NCBI RefSeq assembly: GCF_009730915.1
Contig: NW_024087337.1
Coordinates: forward strand, 1-64,000
Reading direction: 5' to 3'
Length of the DNA: 64,000 bases
Source: Dioscorea cayenensis subsp. rotundata
Lineage: Eukaryota > Streptophyta > Magnoliopsida > Dioscoreales > Dioscoreaceae
In this document: in pieces, positions 25,401 to 36,779 of the stretch
How positions within the stretch are numbered: position 1 is the first letter of the stretch
How the letters are laid out: the number at the start of each line of letters is the position of its first letter
The notes under the pieces: generated by a model
Database searches by the model: none
The model's input: only the letters and a program-made list of their open reading frames with translations
Told to the model about the DNA's origin: nothing
Made by a program: the position numbers and the translations under genes

Positions 25401-27715
25401 TTATTCATGCGCTTGATCATCAATATGCACTTGTACAATGTTTATGAGGTGATCAAGTGTAAGTGCTTGAAAAGAATAGTTGTTAGATGCTGGCAAAGAC
25501 TTTGGAGAAGACAACATTTGAGATACTTGTTGCATTGTAGGGCGAGCCTGTGGATCATTGTTAATGCACTGCATTGCTACTAAAATCACTGAAAGCACTT
25601 GGTTTGTGATCACTTGATCAGCTATATGAAGTGGAAGACGGGGATCAAGGATATCTTTCACTAACATACTCGATGAAAAGTTGCTTAGGAGATCACCAGG
25701 ATGTGTCCCATGTATCACTTCAAGTGCTACAATCCCAAAACTATATACCTCACATTTTTCAGTCACTTCCATTACATAGGCAAGCTCTGCAAATACCAAT
25801 AAATTAATTCACATTTAGTCATAGTTCAGTTCAATATTCCATCATTAATGTTCATGTTCAATGTTGGTAAATCTAACAAATCTAATTACAAGAGAATATG
25901 AATAGAAGAAATAATTAAAATGACTAGGAGATATATACATACCTGGTGCCATGTACCCATAGGTGCCTGCAAGTAAACTCCAATGTGATGAGTTAGGTTT
26001 TAGCAATCTTGAAATACCAAAGTCTGAAACACAAGCCTTGTACTCCTCATCGAGAAGAATGTTGTTGCTCGTAATGTCTCGATGAATGATAGGTGGAGCA
26101 CAATCATGATGCAAATAAGATAAAGCTTGAGCAATGTCTTGTATAATGCTAACTCTCTTGATCCAATCTAGGTCCATTGCCCTCTCTTCAGATCTCAAAG
26201 TGGCACCCAAGGTTCCTCTCTCCATATACTCATATGCAAGAAAGCTGAATCTATTAGTGGAGCAAAAGCCATAAAACCTCACGATATTTCGATGACAAAT
26301 TTCAGTTAATGCTTGTATTTCATTTTGGAAAGCTTGCTCATTAACATGGGCTTCTTCTTCTTGAATTTTCTTAATAGCAAGTGGTAAACTCTGATTGATA
26401 GTGGATGTAACTTTTGTATACTGGTGCTAGATGCGTTTTCAGTACCGATCCGATGCTTTTTCACTGAAAATTTTCTGTCGTCGTCTGATGATCTCTTTGT
26501 ATGCTTCCTTTTCCATGATTGACTCTCCAAATAGAGAAGAAATGGCCGTCAAATTCTTCCCTCGTGTCATTTATAGGGATCTCTCTTTTCTCTTATAAGA
26601 TGCACAGCGTGAAATATTCCACTTATCACGAAATAAGATAAATGAAAAGTGCCATAGTGCCAAAACAATAATCAAGATAATGACTTTATGTTGTTTCTTT
26701 GCATCATCTCTAGTTGTTGACTGGGATTGAGCACATAGAGGCAAACCATGCACTTGACCACATAAGCCCTTGTTGTGTGTAAACCATTTAGTGAGCTGTT
26801 TGAAAGAAACGGTTCTCCGGAACCGGACCTTCCAAAGAATTATAAGATAAATCCAATAATGTTAAGCTTGCCATTGATTGAAAAGAAGATGGAATGTGAC
26901 CAACCAACTCATTGTGTGACAGATTCAACTCTTGCAACTCTCGTTAGCTTGCTAAGTTGTGGTGGTATTTCTCCCGTGAATAAATTGTCACTTAAGTCTA
27001 GATCATCATGCAAGTTTAAATTACCAAATTAGCCAGAAGGGATGGAAAAAGCGACCAAGAGGATTATTGCTCAATCCTGAGTGTGTGCTCAATTTAATGC
27101 AATTTCAACCAGATTGGTATTTCTCCAATCAAATTATTTCTGACAAATCTAGAAACTTCTAATGAAGATGATCCCCAAATTTCGGGTGGTGGCGGGTCTC
27201 AAAAGTGAGGATGATTAAGTTTGTTTAAGTGGTTCATGGAAGAGATAAGATGACTTTACCCAACTCCTTGAATTTTTCCATAAAATTGTCGAAGAGATGT
27301 CAAGCATCTCAGTAACATTACAATTGAATGATTGTGTATTTGTCTCGGCCGATTCTATCGTTGACATTTTAAACCCTTAATGTTGAGGCATGCTCCCAAG
27401 ACGCAAGATAAGTGCCGCATAACTGTTAAAGCTTAGATCAACATAAACCAAATATGGATGAACACCAGTTTTGAGAGACATCTCCAGAGAATTGGTTCTT
27501 ATCAAGCCGGACCCTTACTAAGTTTGTTGAATTTTTCAAACTCATTGGAATAGAACCTTGAAAGGAATTGCTGTGTCCCAAAACCAATATATTGGAAGTA
27601 AACCTCCTTTTGCAAAATCTGGTTGTATAGTACCGGTGCATCTCAACCGGTCCATGAATTGAACTGCCAGATGTGCATTGGAGATACATTCATCATCAGA
27701 GGCCATTGTAGAAGG
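25401..27715 (-). pseudogene. MIK2-like LRR receptor kinase, truncated and degraded copy
   Basis: The last kinase exon (25786-25401) and the 3' half of the kinase (25943 up to about 26300) are intact: [28 protein letters not shown] and GTYGYMAP are visible. From about 26390 upward the frame breaks repeatedly. Fragments of the transmembrane segment, the cap (GQVHGLP) and the last LRRs can be followed to about 27690, where homology stops abruptly. There is no N-terminal LRR domain, signal peptide or promoter. It is a tandem duplicate of RLK4, with the same 3' flank. Indels are unusually dense at 26400-27420. Confidence 0.85.
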
Positions 27716-27739
27716 TACCCTTTCAATAAATTTTTTCTT

Positions 27740-27890
27740 ATGTTACCTAGGCTAGGCTAGAAGGAATAGAATCATTTATACTATTGCTTGCAAAATGAAT
27801 GTAGTGCAGATGAACAAGATTTCTGATATCATTAGCAATGGAACAAGAGATATTATTACCCTCAGAAATTACTTGACCCGTAGTTGAAAC
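27740..27890 (-). pseudogene. LRR relic, duplicate of 23420-23690
   Basis: Nearly the same sequence as 23530-23680 (TTATACTATTGCTTGCAAAATGAATGTAGT). On the minus strand it reads as LRR remnants. It marks the start of the second copy of a tandem duplication whose first copy begins near 23525. Confidence 0.6.
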
Positions 27891-29501
27891 TCACACTAAA
27901 TTTGAGAGTATATATGACTGAAAAGTGAAAGTATAAGCTTGTCTTGTCTCATGTCATCAAACGGGGTAGGTGGCTCACTACCAATTAATACAATCAAACA
28001 AAAACTTCTACTACCCTTAAAGGACAAGAAGAAATCTTCTACTCTGTTATGAGTCAAGAGCAAATATATTTTTAACATAATTAGGGTAGTTAGCTTTGCA
28101 TAATCAAGATAGTGATGGTTCAAAACTAAAGCTAGCACTGAAACATTAGCCATTAGTTTGAACAAGTTTTTTTTTTTTTAATTTGAATAAATTGTTTGAA
28201 CAAATGTAAACAAGCTTCTTTTATTTTCTGAAAAGAAAATAAAATAAAAAGGAAGAAGGAATCATTTGGAAAATTTGAAACAAAGTTAAGGCTATTTCCA
28301 AAATACATATTTTTATTTTCAAAATATTAATGCACACCAACAGTCCTCGTTATGAACTTTGCATGGTTTTAGAGTTAAATTAGCCAGCATAGTTAACCAC
28401 AATCTTGACATTTCCTCGCACTTTGCCCACTAAATGGAAATATAAATGCAAAGGAAAATATGAATGCACAACGTACTAAAGTCAAGATATAGAGCATGTA
28501 AGGGTTTGTATTATTTGTAAGGTCACCTTTGATAGAAAATATATTCAATGAAAAATTAAACCTTAAGAAACAACATACTTCTTCCGAATTAAATGGATAA
28601 AGTCATGAATTTCTTTTTTATTTATTTCCAAAAACAGAAGGAAACTGCATAGGATGAATTAATAGAAATGTAGAATAATCAACTCAATAGGTAGCTAGCA
28701 ATATCGATCAATCAAGCTGCTCATGAGCTTCTCTAATTTGGCTCTATAAAAGCTTAAACTCAACTCAAAATTTCAAGAAGATCTTGAATTGGACCTAGCA
28801 GGATCAAGCTTGACTTGTTTACAACCCTACCAAAAAAAATATATATATTCAACATGTATGTTTTCTTTAAAATAGAACAACCGCTTTATTCAAATAAAAA
28901 TGGAGTTAATTACAGCATAAAAGGATAATGAAGATAAAAAGGAGAGTTCATTACAACATCACAAACTACCAAAGACAAGAGGAATGTTACACAGTAACAA
29001 ATACAAGTGTGATCATGGCTCACTGTTACAGAATAACCTCCCTGTGAGTAAACCCGTGGATTGTGCTCTTTTTATTAGGTAAAGGTGAAGCACAAAGATC
29101 TGACATCCATGTTTGGGACAGCTTTAGTAATATGAGTCAGCATTAAACCAAGAATATACTATAATATTAGTTCTCGTGCTTATTATACACTTAGACAAAG
29201 CAAATTTATATTGAGTAGGTCTCATGTGTATATAATGTGTTCAATCTATGATTTATTTTAATATTATGGTTTACATATCTCAAGACAGCAAAAGTTTGAT
29301 TAAAATTTAAGTACTTTTTTTTTCTTTTAGTGATAAGCATGGCTAAAGTTCAACCGAATACTAAAATATTTGCAACTATACTAAAATTTCTATCAAACAA
29401 GAAGTATAAATGCACAGTAATAGTCATTGGATATTAAGCAAGAATATATATCTTATTAAAGAAACTTAGCGGAATGAGACTTAATTGTACCTAAGTTCTC
29501 A
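27891..29501. other. Intergenic, 3' flank of RLK4
   Basis: Duplicate of 23691-25400. No gene is seen. The stretch 28980-29290 differs from its paralogue by many short indels and scrambled bases, unlike the clean alignment on both sides, which suggests a low-quality consensus there. Confidence 0.6.
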
Positions 29502-32500
29502 TTATTCATGCGCTTGATCATCAATATGCACTTGTACAATGTTTATGAGGTGATCAAGTGTAAGTGCTTGAAAAGAATAGTTGTCGATCTTTGTAAACGA
29601 CTTTGGAGAAGACAACCTTTGAGATACTTGTTGCATTGTAGGGCGAGCCTGTGGATCATTGTTAATGCATTGCATTGCTACTAAAATCACTAAAAGCACT
29701 TGGTTTGTGATCACTTGATCAGCTATAGGAAGTGGAAGACGGGGATCAAGGATATCTTTCACTAACATACTCAGTGAAAAGTTGCTTAGCAGATCACCAG
29801 GATGTGTCCCATTTATCACTTCAAGTGCCACAATCCCAAAACTATATACGTCACATTTTTCAGTCACTTTCATTACAAAGGCAAGCTCTGCAAATAGTAA
29901 TAAATTAATTCACATTTAGTCAAAGTTCAGTTCAATATTCCATCATTAATGTTCATGTTCAATGTTGGTAAATCTAATAAATCTAATTACAAGAGAATAT
30001 GAATAGAAGAAATAATTAAAATGATTAGGAGATATATACATACCTTCATAAAACATGTCCCATAGGTGCCTGCAAGTAAACTCAATGTGATGAGTTAGGG
30101 TTTTAGCAATCTCGAAATACCAAAGTGCGAAACACAACTGGTACTCCCTCATTGAGAAGAATGTTGTTGCTCGTGTTATGTCTCGATGAATGATAGGTGG
30201 AGCACAATCATGATGCAAATATGATAAAGCTTGAGCAATGTCTTGTATAATCTCTGACTCTCTTGATCCAATCGGGTCCATTGCCCTCTCTTGAGATCTC
30301 AAAGTGGCACCCAAGCTTCTCTCTCCATATACTCATATGCAAGAAAGTTGAATTTGATTTGTAGAGCGAAACCATAAAACCTCACAATATTCCGTATGCA
30401 ATTTCAGTTAATGCTTGTATTTCATTTTGGAAAAGCTTGCTCATTCACTGAGCTTCTTCTTCTTGAGATTTTCTTAATAGCAAGTGTCAATCCAGTGATA
30501 GTGATGCTTTGTATACTATGCTAGATGCTCCGGTACCGATCCGATACTTTTCACTTTGAAGTCTCATCACTCTAATGATCTCTTTGTATGCTTCCTTTCC
30601 TTGATTGACTCTCCAAACAGAGAAGAAATGGCCATCAAATTCCTCCCTTGTGTCAATTACAATGGATCTCTTTCTCTTAAAACAACGCAATGTGAATATT
30701 CCACTTATTAGAAATATGGTAAGTAAAGTGCCAAGTACCAAAACAATAATCAAGATAATGACTTTATGTTGTTTCTTTGCATCATCTCTACTTGTTGACT
30801 GGGATTGAGCACATAGTGGCAAACCTTGCACTTGCCCACATAAGCCCTTATTGTGGATAAACCACTTAATGGGAGCTGTTTGAAAGAAATGGTTCTTTGG
30901 GACCGGACCTTCCAGAGAATTATAAGATAAATCCAATAATGTTAAGCTTGTCATTGACTGAAAAGAAGAAGGAATGTCACCAACTAACTTATTGTGTGAT
31001 AGATTCAACTCTTGCAACTCCGTTAGCTTGCTAAGTTGTGGTGGTATTTCTCCCATGAATAAATTGTCACTTAAGTCTAGATCATCATGCAAGTTTAAAT
31101 TACCAAATTGTGATGGGATGGTGCCATTTAGTAGATTATTGCTCAACTTGAGTGTGCTCAATTTAATGCAATTCTCCAACCGTATTGGTATTTCTCCAAT
31201 CAAATTATTGCTTGACAAATCTAGAACTTCTAATGAAAATAGATCCCCAAATTCTGGTGGTATGGCTCCTGTGAGGTGATTATTGCTTATGTTCAAGTGA
31301 AACATATAAGATGACCTACCCAACTCCCTTGGAATTTTTCCAACAAAATTGTTGGAAGAGATGTCAAGCATATGTAACATTGGCAATTGAACGATTTCCC
31401 GTGGTATTTGTCCGCTGATTCTATTGCTTGATATTTTAAAGCTTGTCAAGTTGAGGCATGCTCCCCAAAACGGTGATAAAGTGCCAGACAATCTGTTAAA
31501 GCTTAGATCAATATAAACCAAATATGGATGAACTCCAAAGCTTTGAGAAACATCTCCGGTGAATTGGTTGTTATCAAGCCGGACCCTTACTAAGTTTGTT
31601 GAATTTTTTAAACTGATCGGAATGGGACCTTGGAACTTATTGTATCCCAAAATAAGATACTGAAGCAAACCTCCTTTGGCCAGACCTGGTGGTAGATCAC
31701 CAGAAAGGTAGTTGTTAAACAATTGAAGGTTGATTAAATTTGTGAGGTTCTCAAATTCATCAGGCACTTTACCATAAAGATAGTTGTCAAACAAAATCAA
31801 TTTTATAAGACCTTTCAAACTTCCAAGAGATGGAGGGATTGATCCAGTTATTTGATTATCATATATTGCAAAATTTTTCAGACGGACTAAATTTCCAATC
31901 TCGGTAGGAATGGATCCACTTATGTTATTGCTAAATAGGTAGAGCGTTTCAAGTTTTGTTAAGTTTCCAAGTTCATATGGGATAGAACCACTAATTTTGT
32001 TGTGAGATATTTGAAAAACTATCAAGTTTGTCATATTTCCAATCTCACTAGGAATGGAGCCATTTATGTTATTATTATATAGATAAAAAAATTGAAGCTT
32101 CGTTAGATTTCCAATACTACGCGGAATGGAATCAATTATTTGGTTTTCAGATATGTCAAAAGTTCTCACATTCACTAGATTCCCAATTTCACCAGGAAGG
32201 GAGTCATTTATGTTATTTGCACCTAGGTATAAATCTTCAAGCTTTGTCAGATTTCCAATGCTATGTGGGATGGGACCAGTTATGTAATTGTTGAAGATGT
32301 AAAGTCCTTTAAGTTCAGTCATATTTCCTATATGGTATGGTATGAATCCATGTAATTGATTCCCATCAAAGCCTAAATAGTTGAGTTCAATTAGATTTCC
32401 TATGCTTGCAGGAATGGAACCTATTATATTGTTATTTGCAATATTAAAATCCTTGAGTTTCACCATATATCCAATCTCACGAGGGATGGACCCAGTGAGG

Positions 32501-33165
32501 TTATTTCTTGCTAAGATTAAAGCATTGAGTTTAGTCAAGTTTCCAAGCATTGGAGGGATGGAACCAACTATGACATTACTAGCGATGTTTAACAAATTTA
32601 GGTTTTTAAGCTGTCCAAAAGAAGGAGGTATGGAGCCACTTATCTGATTCTCAAAGAGCCACAAGGTCTTGAGCTTTGTCAAATTGCCAAGTTCTGATGG
32701 GATGACGCCTGTGAGATTGTTGTTAGAGAGATCAAGGATGATGAGCTTGGAGAGAGCTGAAATGGCTTCAGGGATGTATCCATGCAGATGGTTGTCACTG
32801 AGGTCGAGAACTCTGAGTGATGGGAAAGCAGAGAAGTTGAGAGTCTCCAGCTTCCCTTCTAGTCCCAACTCTCCCAGTTGGACCTTGGTGATGGTTGGCA
32901 TGAGATGGCCAGCATATCTGCAAGAGATTCCAGTCCAGTTGCATGGACTTTCTGTTGATGTCCAGTTGTGAAGCAGGTCTTGTGATTTGAGTGTGGCCTT
33001 CCATTGAAGAAGAGCTCTCCCTTCGGATTCAATATTTGAAGCTGTTGCCATGTTGAAAGCAGGGAAACAAAGATTGGAGAAGAGTAGTACTAACAGCAAA
33101 AGCACCATGATCATCATCAATGTTGGGAAGGTGGCTGTGAACTTTGAGGGAAGCCATGATTTCAT
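29502..33165 (-). pseudogene. MIK2-like LRR receptor kinase RLK4, kinase frameshifted
   Basis: From the ATG at 33165 the frame runs open for 892 codons. It encodes a hydrophobic start, LRRNT ([10 protein letters not shown]), about 25 LRRs, cap GLCGQVQGLPLC, a transmembrane helix and the kinase glycine loop GTGASSIVYKA, then a stop at 30487. Expected kinase code continues in other frames to about 30050 ([21 protein letters not shown]), with several indels and a garbled stretch before the donor near 30045. The last exon (29887-29502, [17 protein letters not shown]) is intact. Either the gene is a recent pseudogene with an intact ectodomain, or 30050-30490 is badly assembled and the gene is functional. 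If the frame is real, the product would be a receptor lacking a working kinase. The first ATG at 33207 is in frame but close to the likely transcription start. Confidence 0.75.
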
Positions 33166-33240
33166 GTTGAAACTATATATTATTATCCCTAGAAAGCCTC
33201 TAGACATGTTCTTGGAGTTTTGTCAAGAGGGCCTTGAGCA

Positions 33241-33250
33241 CCTTTTTATA
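33241..33250 (-). promoter_or_regulatory. TATA box of RLK4
   Basis: TATAAAAAGG on the minus strand, 85 bp upstream of the ATG at 33165, preceded by ATGCTGTGATGCTAC. It matches the RLK2 and RLK3 boxes in position and context. Confidence 0.65.
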
Positions 33251-34913
33251 GTAGCATCACAGCATGAAAGATAATTCACATAATATATAATTAATATCAT
33301 CTTAAAAATAAGCATTATTTTTAGCATATATTCAATCACAGTGATAGCCAACTACCAGTCTTGATTACAAAATACTTTTCCACAAATTAACTGCATGTGA
33401 TGAGGCTTGATGTAATACTTGTGATATAATTTGTGGCTTCCTCAGCCAAGTTGTCTAACTCTCAATGTTGAATGTCTTAACAGAATTAAAGCAAGATTCA
33501 AGCATCCATTTATAGCCAACATGAATGCACAAAGAAACAGTTGTTCAAATTAGGGGTGTATAATTAAGTGTATTATGTCTCAGAGTTGGTTTTTCTTTTA
33601 AATTCTATGCTTGTCATGGATGAATAATCAAATGAGACTTGGTTTTTATTTTTCTATTCAAACCAAAAACAATGTGGAAAATTCAGAAGTAAAAAAGATA
33701 AGTGGCCCTCAATTAAATGCAGTTTAGTTATTTCAATGTGGCTACATCCATCTTATCCAGTATATATAATACAGTTTTGAAAATTTACATGTTTCTAAAA
33801 TTCATGAATAGTATAAAATAACGTTTTTCCTTCAATTTTTTTTAATTTACGTGATTTATCCTTTTTTTAAAAAAAAATTATATATATACCTCAAATAATT
33901 ATTAAAATTATTTTATCTCATAATAATATAATTTTTCAAACTTTATAATTTTTTATAATTTCTATATAATACATAATTGTTTGTATTTGAAAAAAAATGA
34001 AATATGATGATAATTAGCTCAATGGTCACTTCAAAAATCACATAAAAATTGTCATTGTATTTATTTTAATGACATAACGAATTATACATTAAAGTCACAT
34101 ATTAAATTCCAATGACTTTTTTCAAGTGCTGTTATAAATCACATATCAAATTCTAATGACCTTTTTATAGTGGTGAATCACATATTAAATTCTAATGACT
34201 TTTTCTTCATAGTGCTCTGAATCGAATTTCAACTTTTTTTTTAAAAACTAATTATTTATAAATATTTCTCCAAGGAGGCTCCCTTAATTTTTTTTTTTTT
34301 CTTCACTCCAAATGAAAATAAATAAATAAACAAATAAAATTTTGAATAAAATGGAATACATAAATGACTGATAGACTGACCTCATGACTATTTCTGACTC
34401 CAGGTAAATAGGATAAAAAACAAAACAAAACAAAAACAGATACTATAGAAATGATATTTTTCAACCAGAGTAAAATATAGTGCATTAACCGCGGACATGC
34501 ATGTCCATTAATTCTCATAAACTTATTTTAACTAATCTCTCTATATATGTTTTGTGTTTAATAATATATATAAACTGCATTGAATCAAGAATGTATAATA
34601 TATAAATGTTGATCATATGTTATACACTCAAACAAGCAAATTTTAAATCAAGGTTTCAACCAACATTTATTTTAGAGGATGTGATTGCAATAAGAACTGT
34701 TCTTTTCCTTACAGAGAATGCAAAAAGGTCGGTTGAAATAAAAGTAAATTTTTAAGTGATAAGCATGGTGAGAGTTCAAATTAAATTAAAAAAAAATCTA
34801 TACAAATGCAAGGTAGTAGTCCTGCTAAATATTGACAAGTATATACATACATTTGCGCATTTTTTTTTAATTATCCATAGCCTAATAAGCCAAGAGTTTA
34901 CACATCTAAGCAT
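33251..34913. other. Intergenic upstream of RLK4
   Basis: AT-rich, with no gene seen. The first 400 bases resemble the region upstream of RLK2 (AAAGATAATTCACATAAT, ATTCAATCACAGTG). A short local repeat of ATCACATATTAAATTC-type text occurs three times at 34090-34200. Confidence 0.55.
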
Positions 34914-35450
34914 CAAAGTTTGGAGAAGAGTAGTACTCCTTTAAAACTTATATCATCTTAAAAATAAGATGATATTTAAAAAGATAAGCATCCACATTGT
35001 TAACGAGTATGCATAAATACTCAACTTATCCGTTTTCATGAGCTGAGATTCAAACCTCTTTTCTCAATAAAACATAAATGCTTTTCACAACCGTAGAAGA
35101 CCCGGTACTAATAGGCCAAGATATTGTTGGCACGGTATTGATAATTCCTTTAATAATTAATATCACCTTAAAAACAAGCATTGATAGCATTCAACCACAC
35201 TGATGGGGAGGCATAGCAACCACATTAATTAAGACAGTTGGCTGCCAATTGCCAGACTTGATTTCTTCAAGGTGTCTCCCTCTCACTTTGTTTTCAGAGA
35301 CAGTGAGATTCAAGTCTTTGTGGAGGAGATGGAAGCATATTTAGTAATTATTCACCAACCTTAGAATTTATAGCCAACATGAAATGGTAAGCATGCATTG
35401 AAACATTCAAACACAGTGATAAAGACATACATAACAACCACTTTGTCACC
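34914..35450 (-). pseudogene. 5'-end relic of another RLK copy
   Basis: TTTGGAGAAGAGTAGTACT at 34918 matches the signal-peptide-coding part of RLK4 (33070-33090). Further right, TATCATCTTAAAAATAAG and the 35165-35290 block (AGCATTCAACCACACTGATG then GCAACCACATTAATTAAGAC) match the RLK3 and RLK2 upstream regions. No LRR or kinase code follows. It looks like the promoter and first codons left after a deletion. Confidence 0.5.
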
Positions 35451-36779
35451 AACTAGGTTTACTGTTGTTTTCTCAATCTAAGTGGAAATAAGTAAATAAA
35501 CAATTTTAGATAAAATGGAATTTAGGAAAGAAATAACAAAGGACTGCCCTCTACGTTCCATATTTTTCAAGCCAAAATTAATATTAATGTAGTACAATAC
35601 AATATGATCATAATTTTAAAATTACTTAAAAGGAAATGTCTGTCATAGTTGTTTATTCACATATAATTATTTCAACATCTCATTTCATATTGCATCATTC
35701 ATTCGGTCATTATTTTGCTTGTAAATCCATCAACTGAGCAAACATCAAATGCATTGAAAAAGTCAGTTCCGTCAAGTGCTATGCATGAGGGCTAAATGCA
35801 GATAATCAAGGTCGTCAGTGAGAGTGATGTAGTAAGTCAAGGTCTATGTTGAAAATTTCAATGATAATGATAATCTATATTCACCACAAAAACACTGACA
35901 ACAATATATTGCAAATAACTAAATAGAATAAATATGAAAAACAATTTATAATACTGCATTGATGGTATGGAAAAATAATTTACATATAATTGGGAGAATA
36001 AATTGAGTAAAAACATTATCTTCATTGTTTCAAATGAGATGCTTTCAAATGAGCAAGAGCCTCACCTTTACCGGGGATGTCCAAACCCAATCTTATGAAG
36101 GATGATTAGTCTTGATCATGAGCTATCTGAATAGTAAATTTTACTAATAAAAAAAATTATATGAATAATATTATACATATTAAAACAATTCTTTGATTGA
36201 AGTCCATGAACTAATCAGTTGTATGATCAAACTTCCTTGAGTAAAAGAACTGATAGTACACCATAAGCTTACCAACAGTCTCTACCTGTTACAACATGGT
36301 GATAAAGGATGATGGATTTGGGTATGCAAAGTTGGTTGGATACAATTGTAACCAATGCAGTTCAGCTTAGTTGGTAGTTTGGTGACCTCCAAATGGTTAT
36401 AAGTAGTCACTAATAAATACATCAATGAACTGCTTAAACTTGTAGCTACATAAAGATAAGACAGTCACAAGTCAAGAAATATGAACTCTGATACACACCA
36501 CTTGATCATCTTGATTAGTCAATACTTGCTTTCAAGTAACATGCTTCCTTCCAATAAAGCACAGATTTACAACAACACACGTGTGGCCGCACACACACAC
36601 AGCAAAAAAAAAAAGGGTAAAAAAATGGAAAGAAAGAAAGAAAAGCAAGGGCAGAGGAAGGTACCATGATAATGTCATTGCATATTGCTGTTACATATTC
36701 TTCAAGACAGTTATTACTCCAAGAATATCATCAAGGCTTGCAGTAAGATCTGAAAAATAAGTAGGGAGACCAAGTAGGA
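35451..36779. other. Intergenic downstream of MIS12-C
   Basis: The stretch 35670-35880 is homologous to 12200-12430, downstream of MIS12-B. A short (CA)n run lies near 36590. No gene is seen. Confidence 0.6.
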
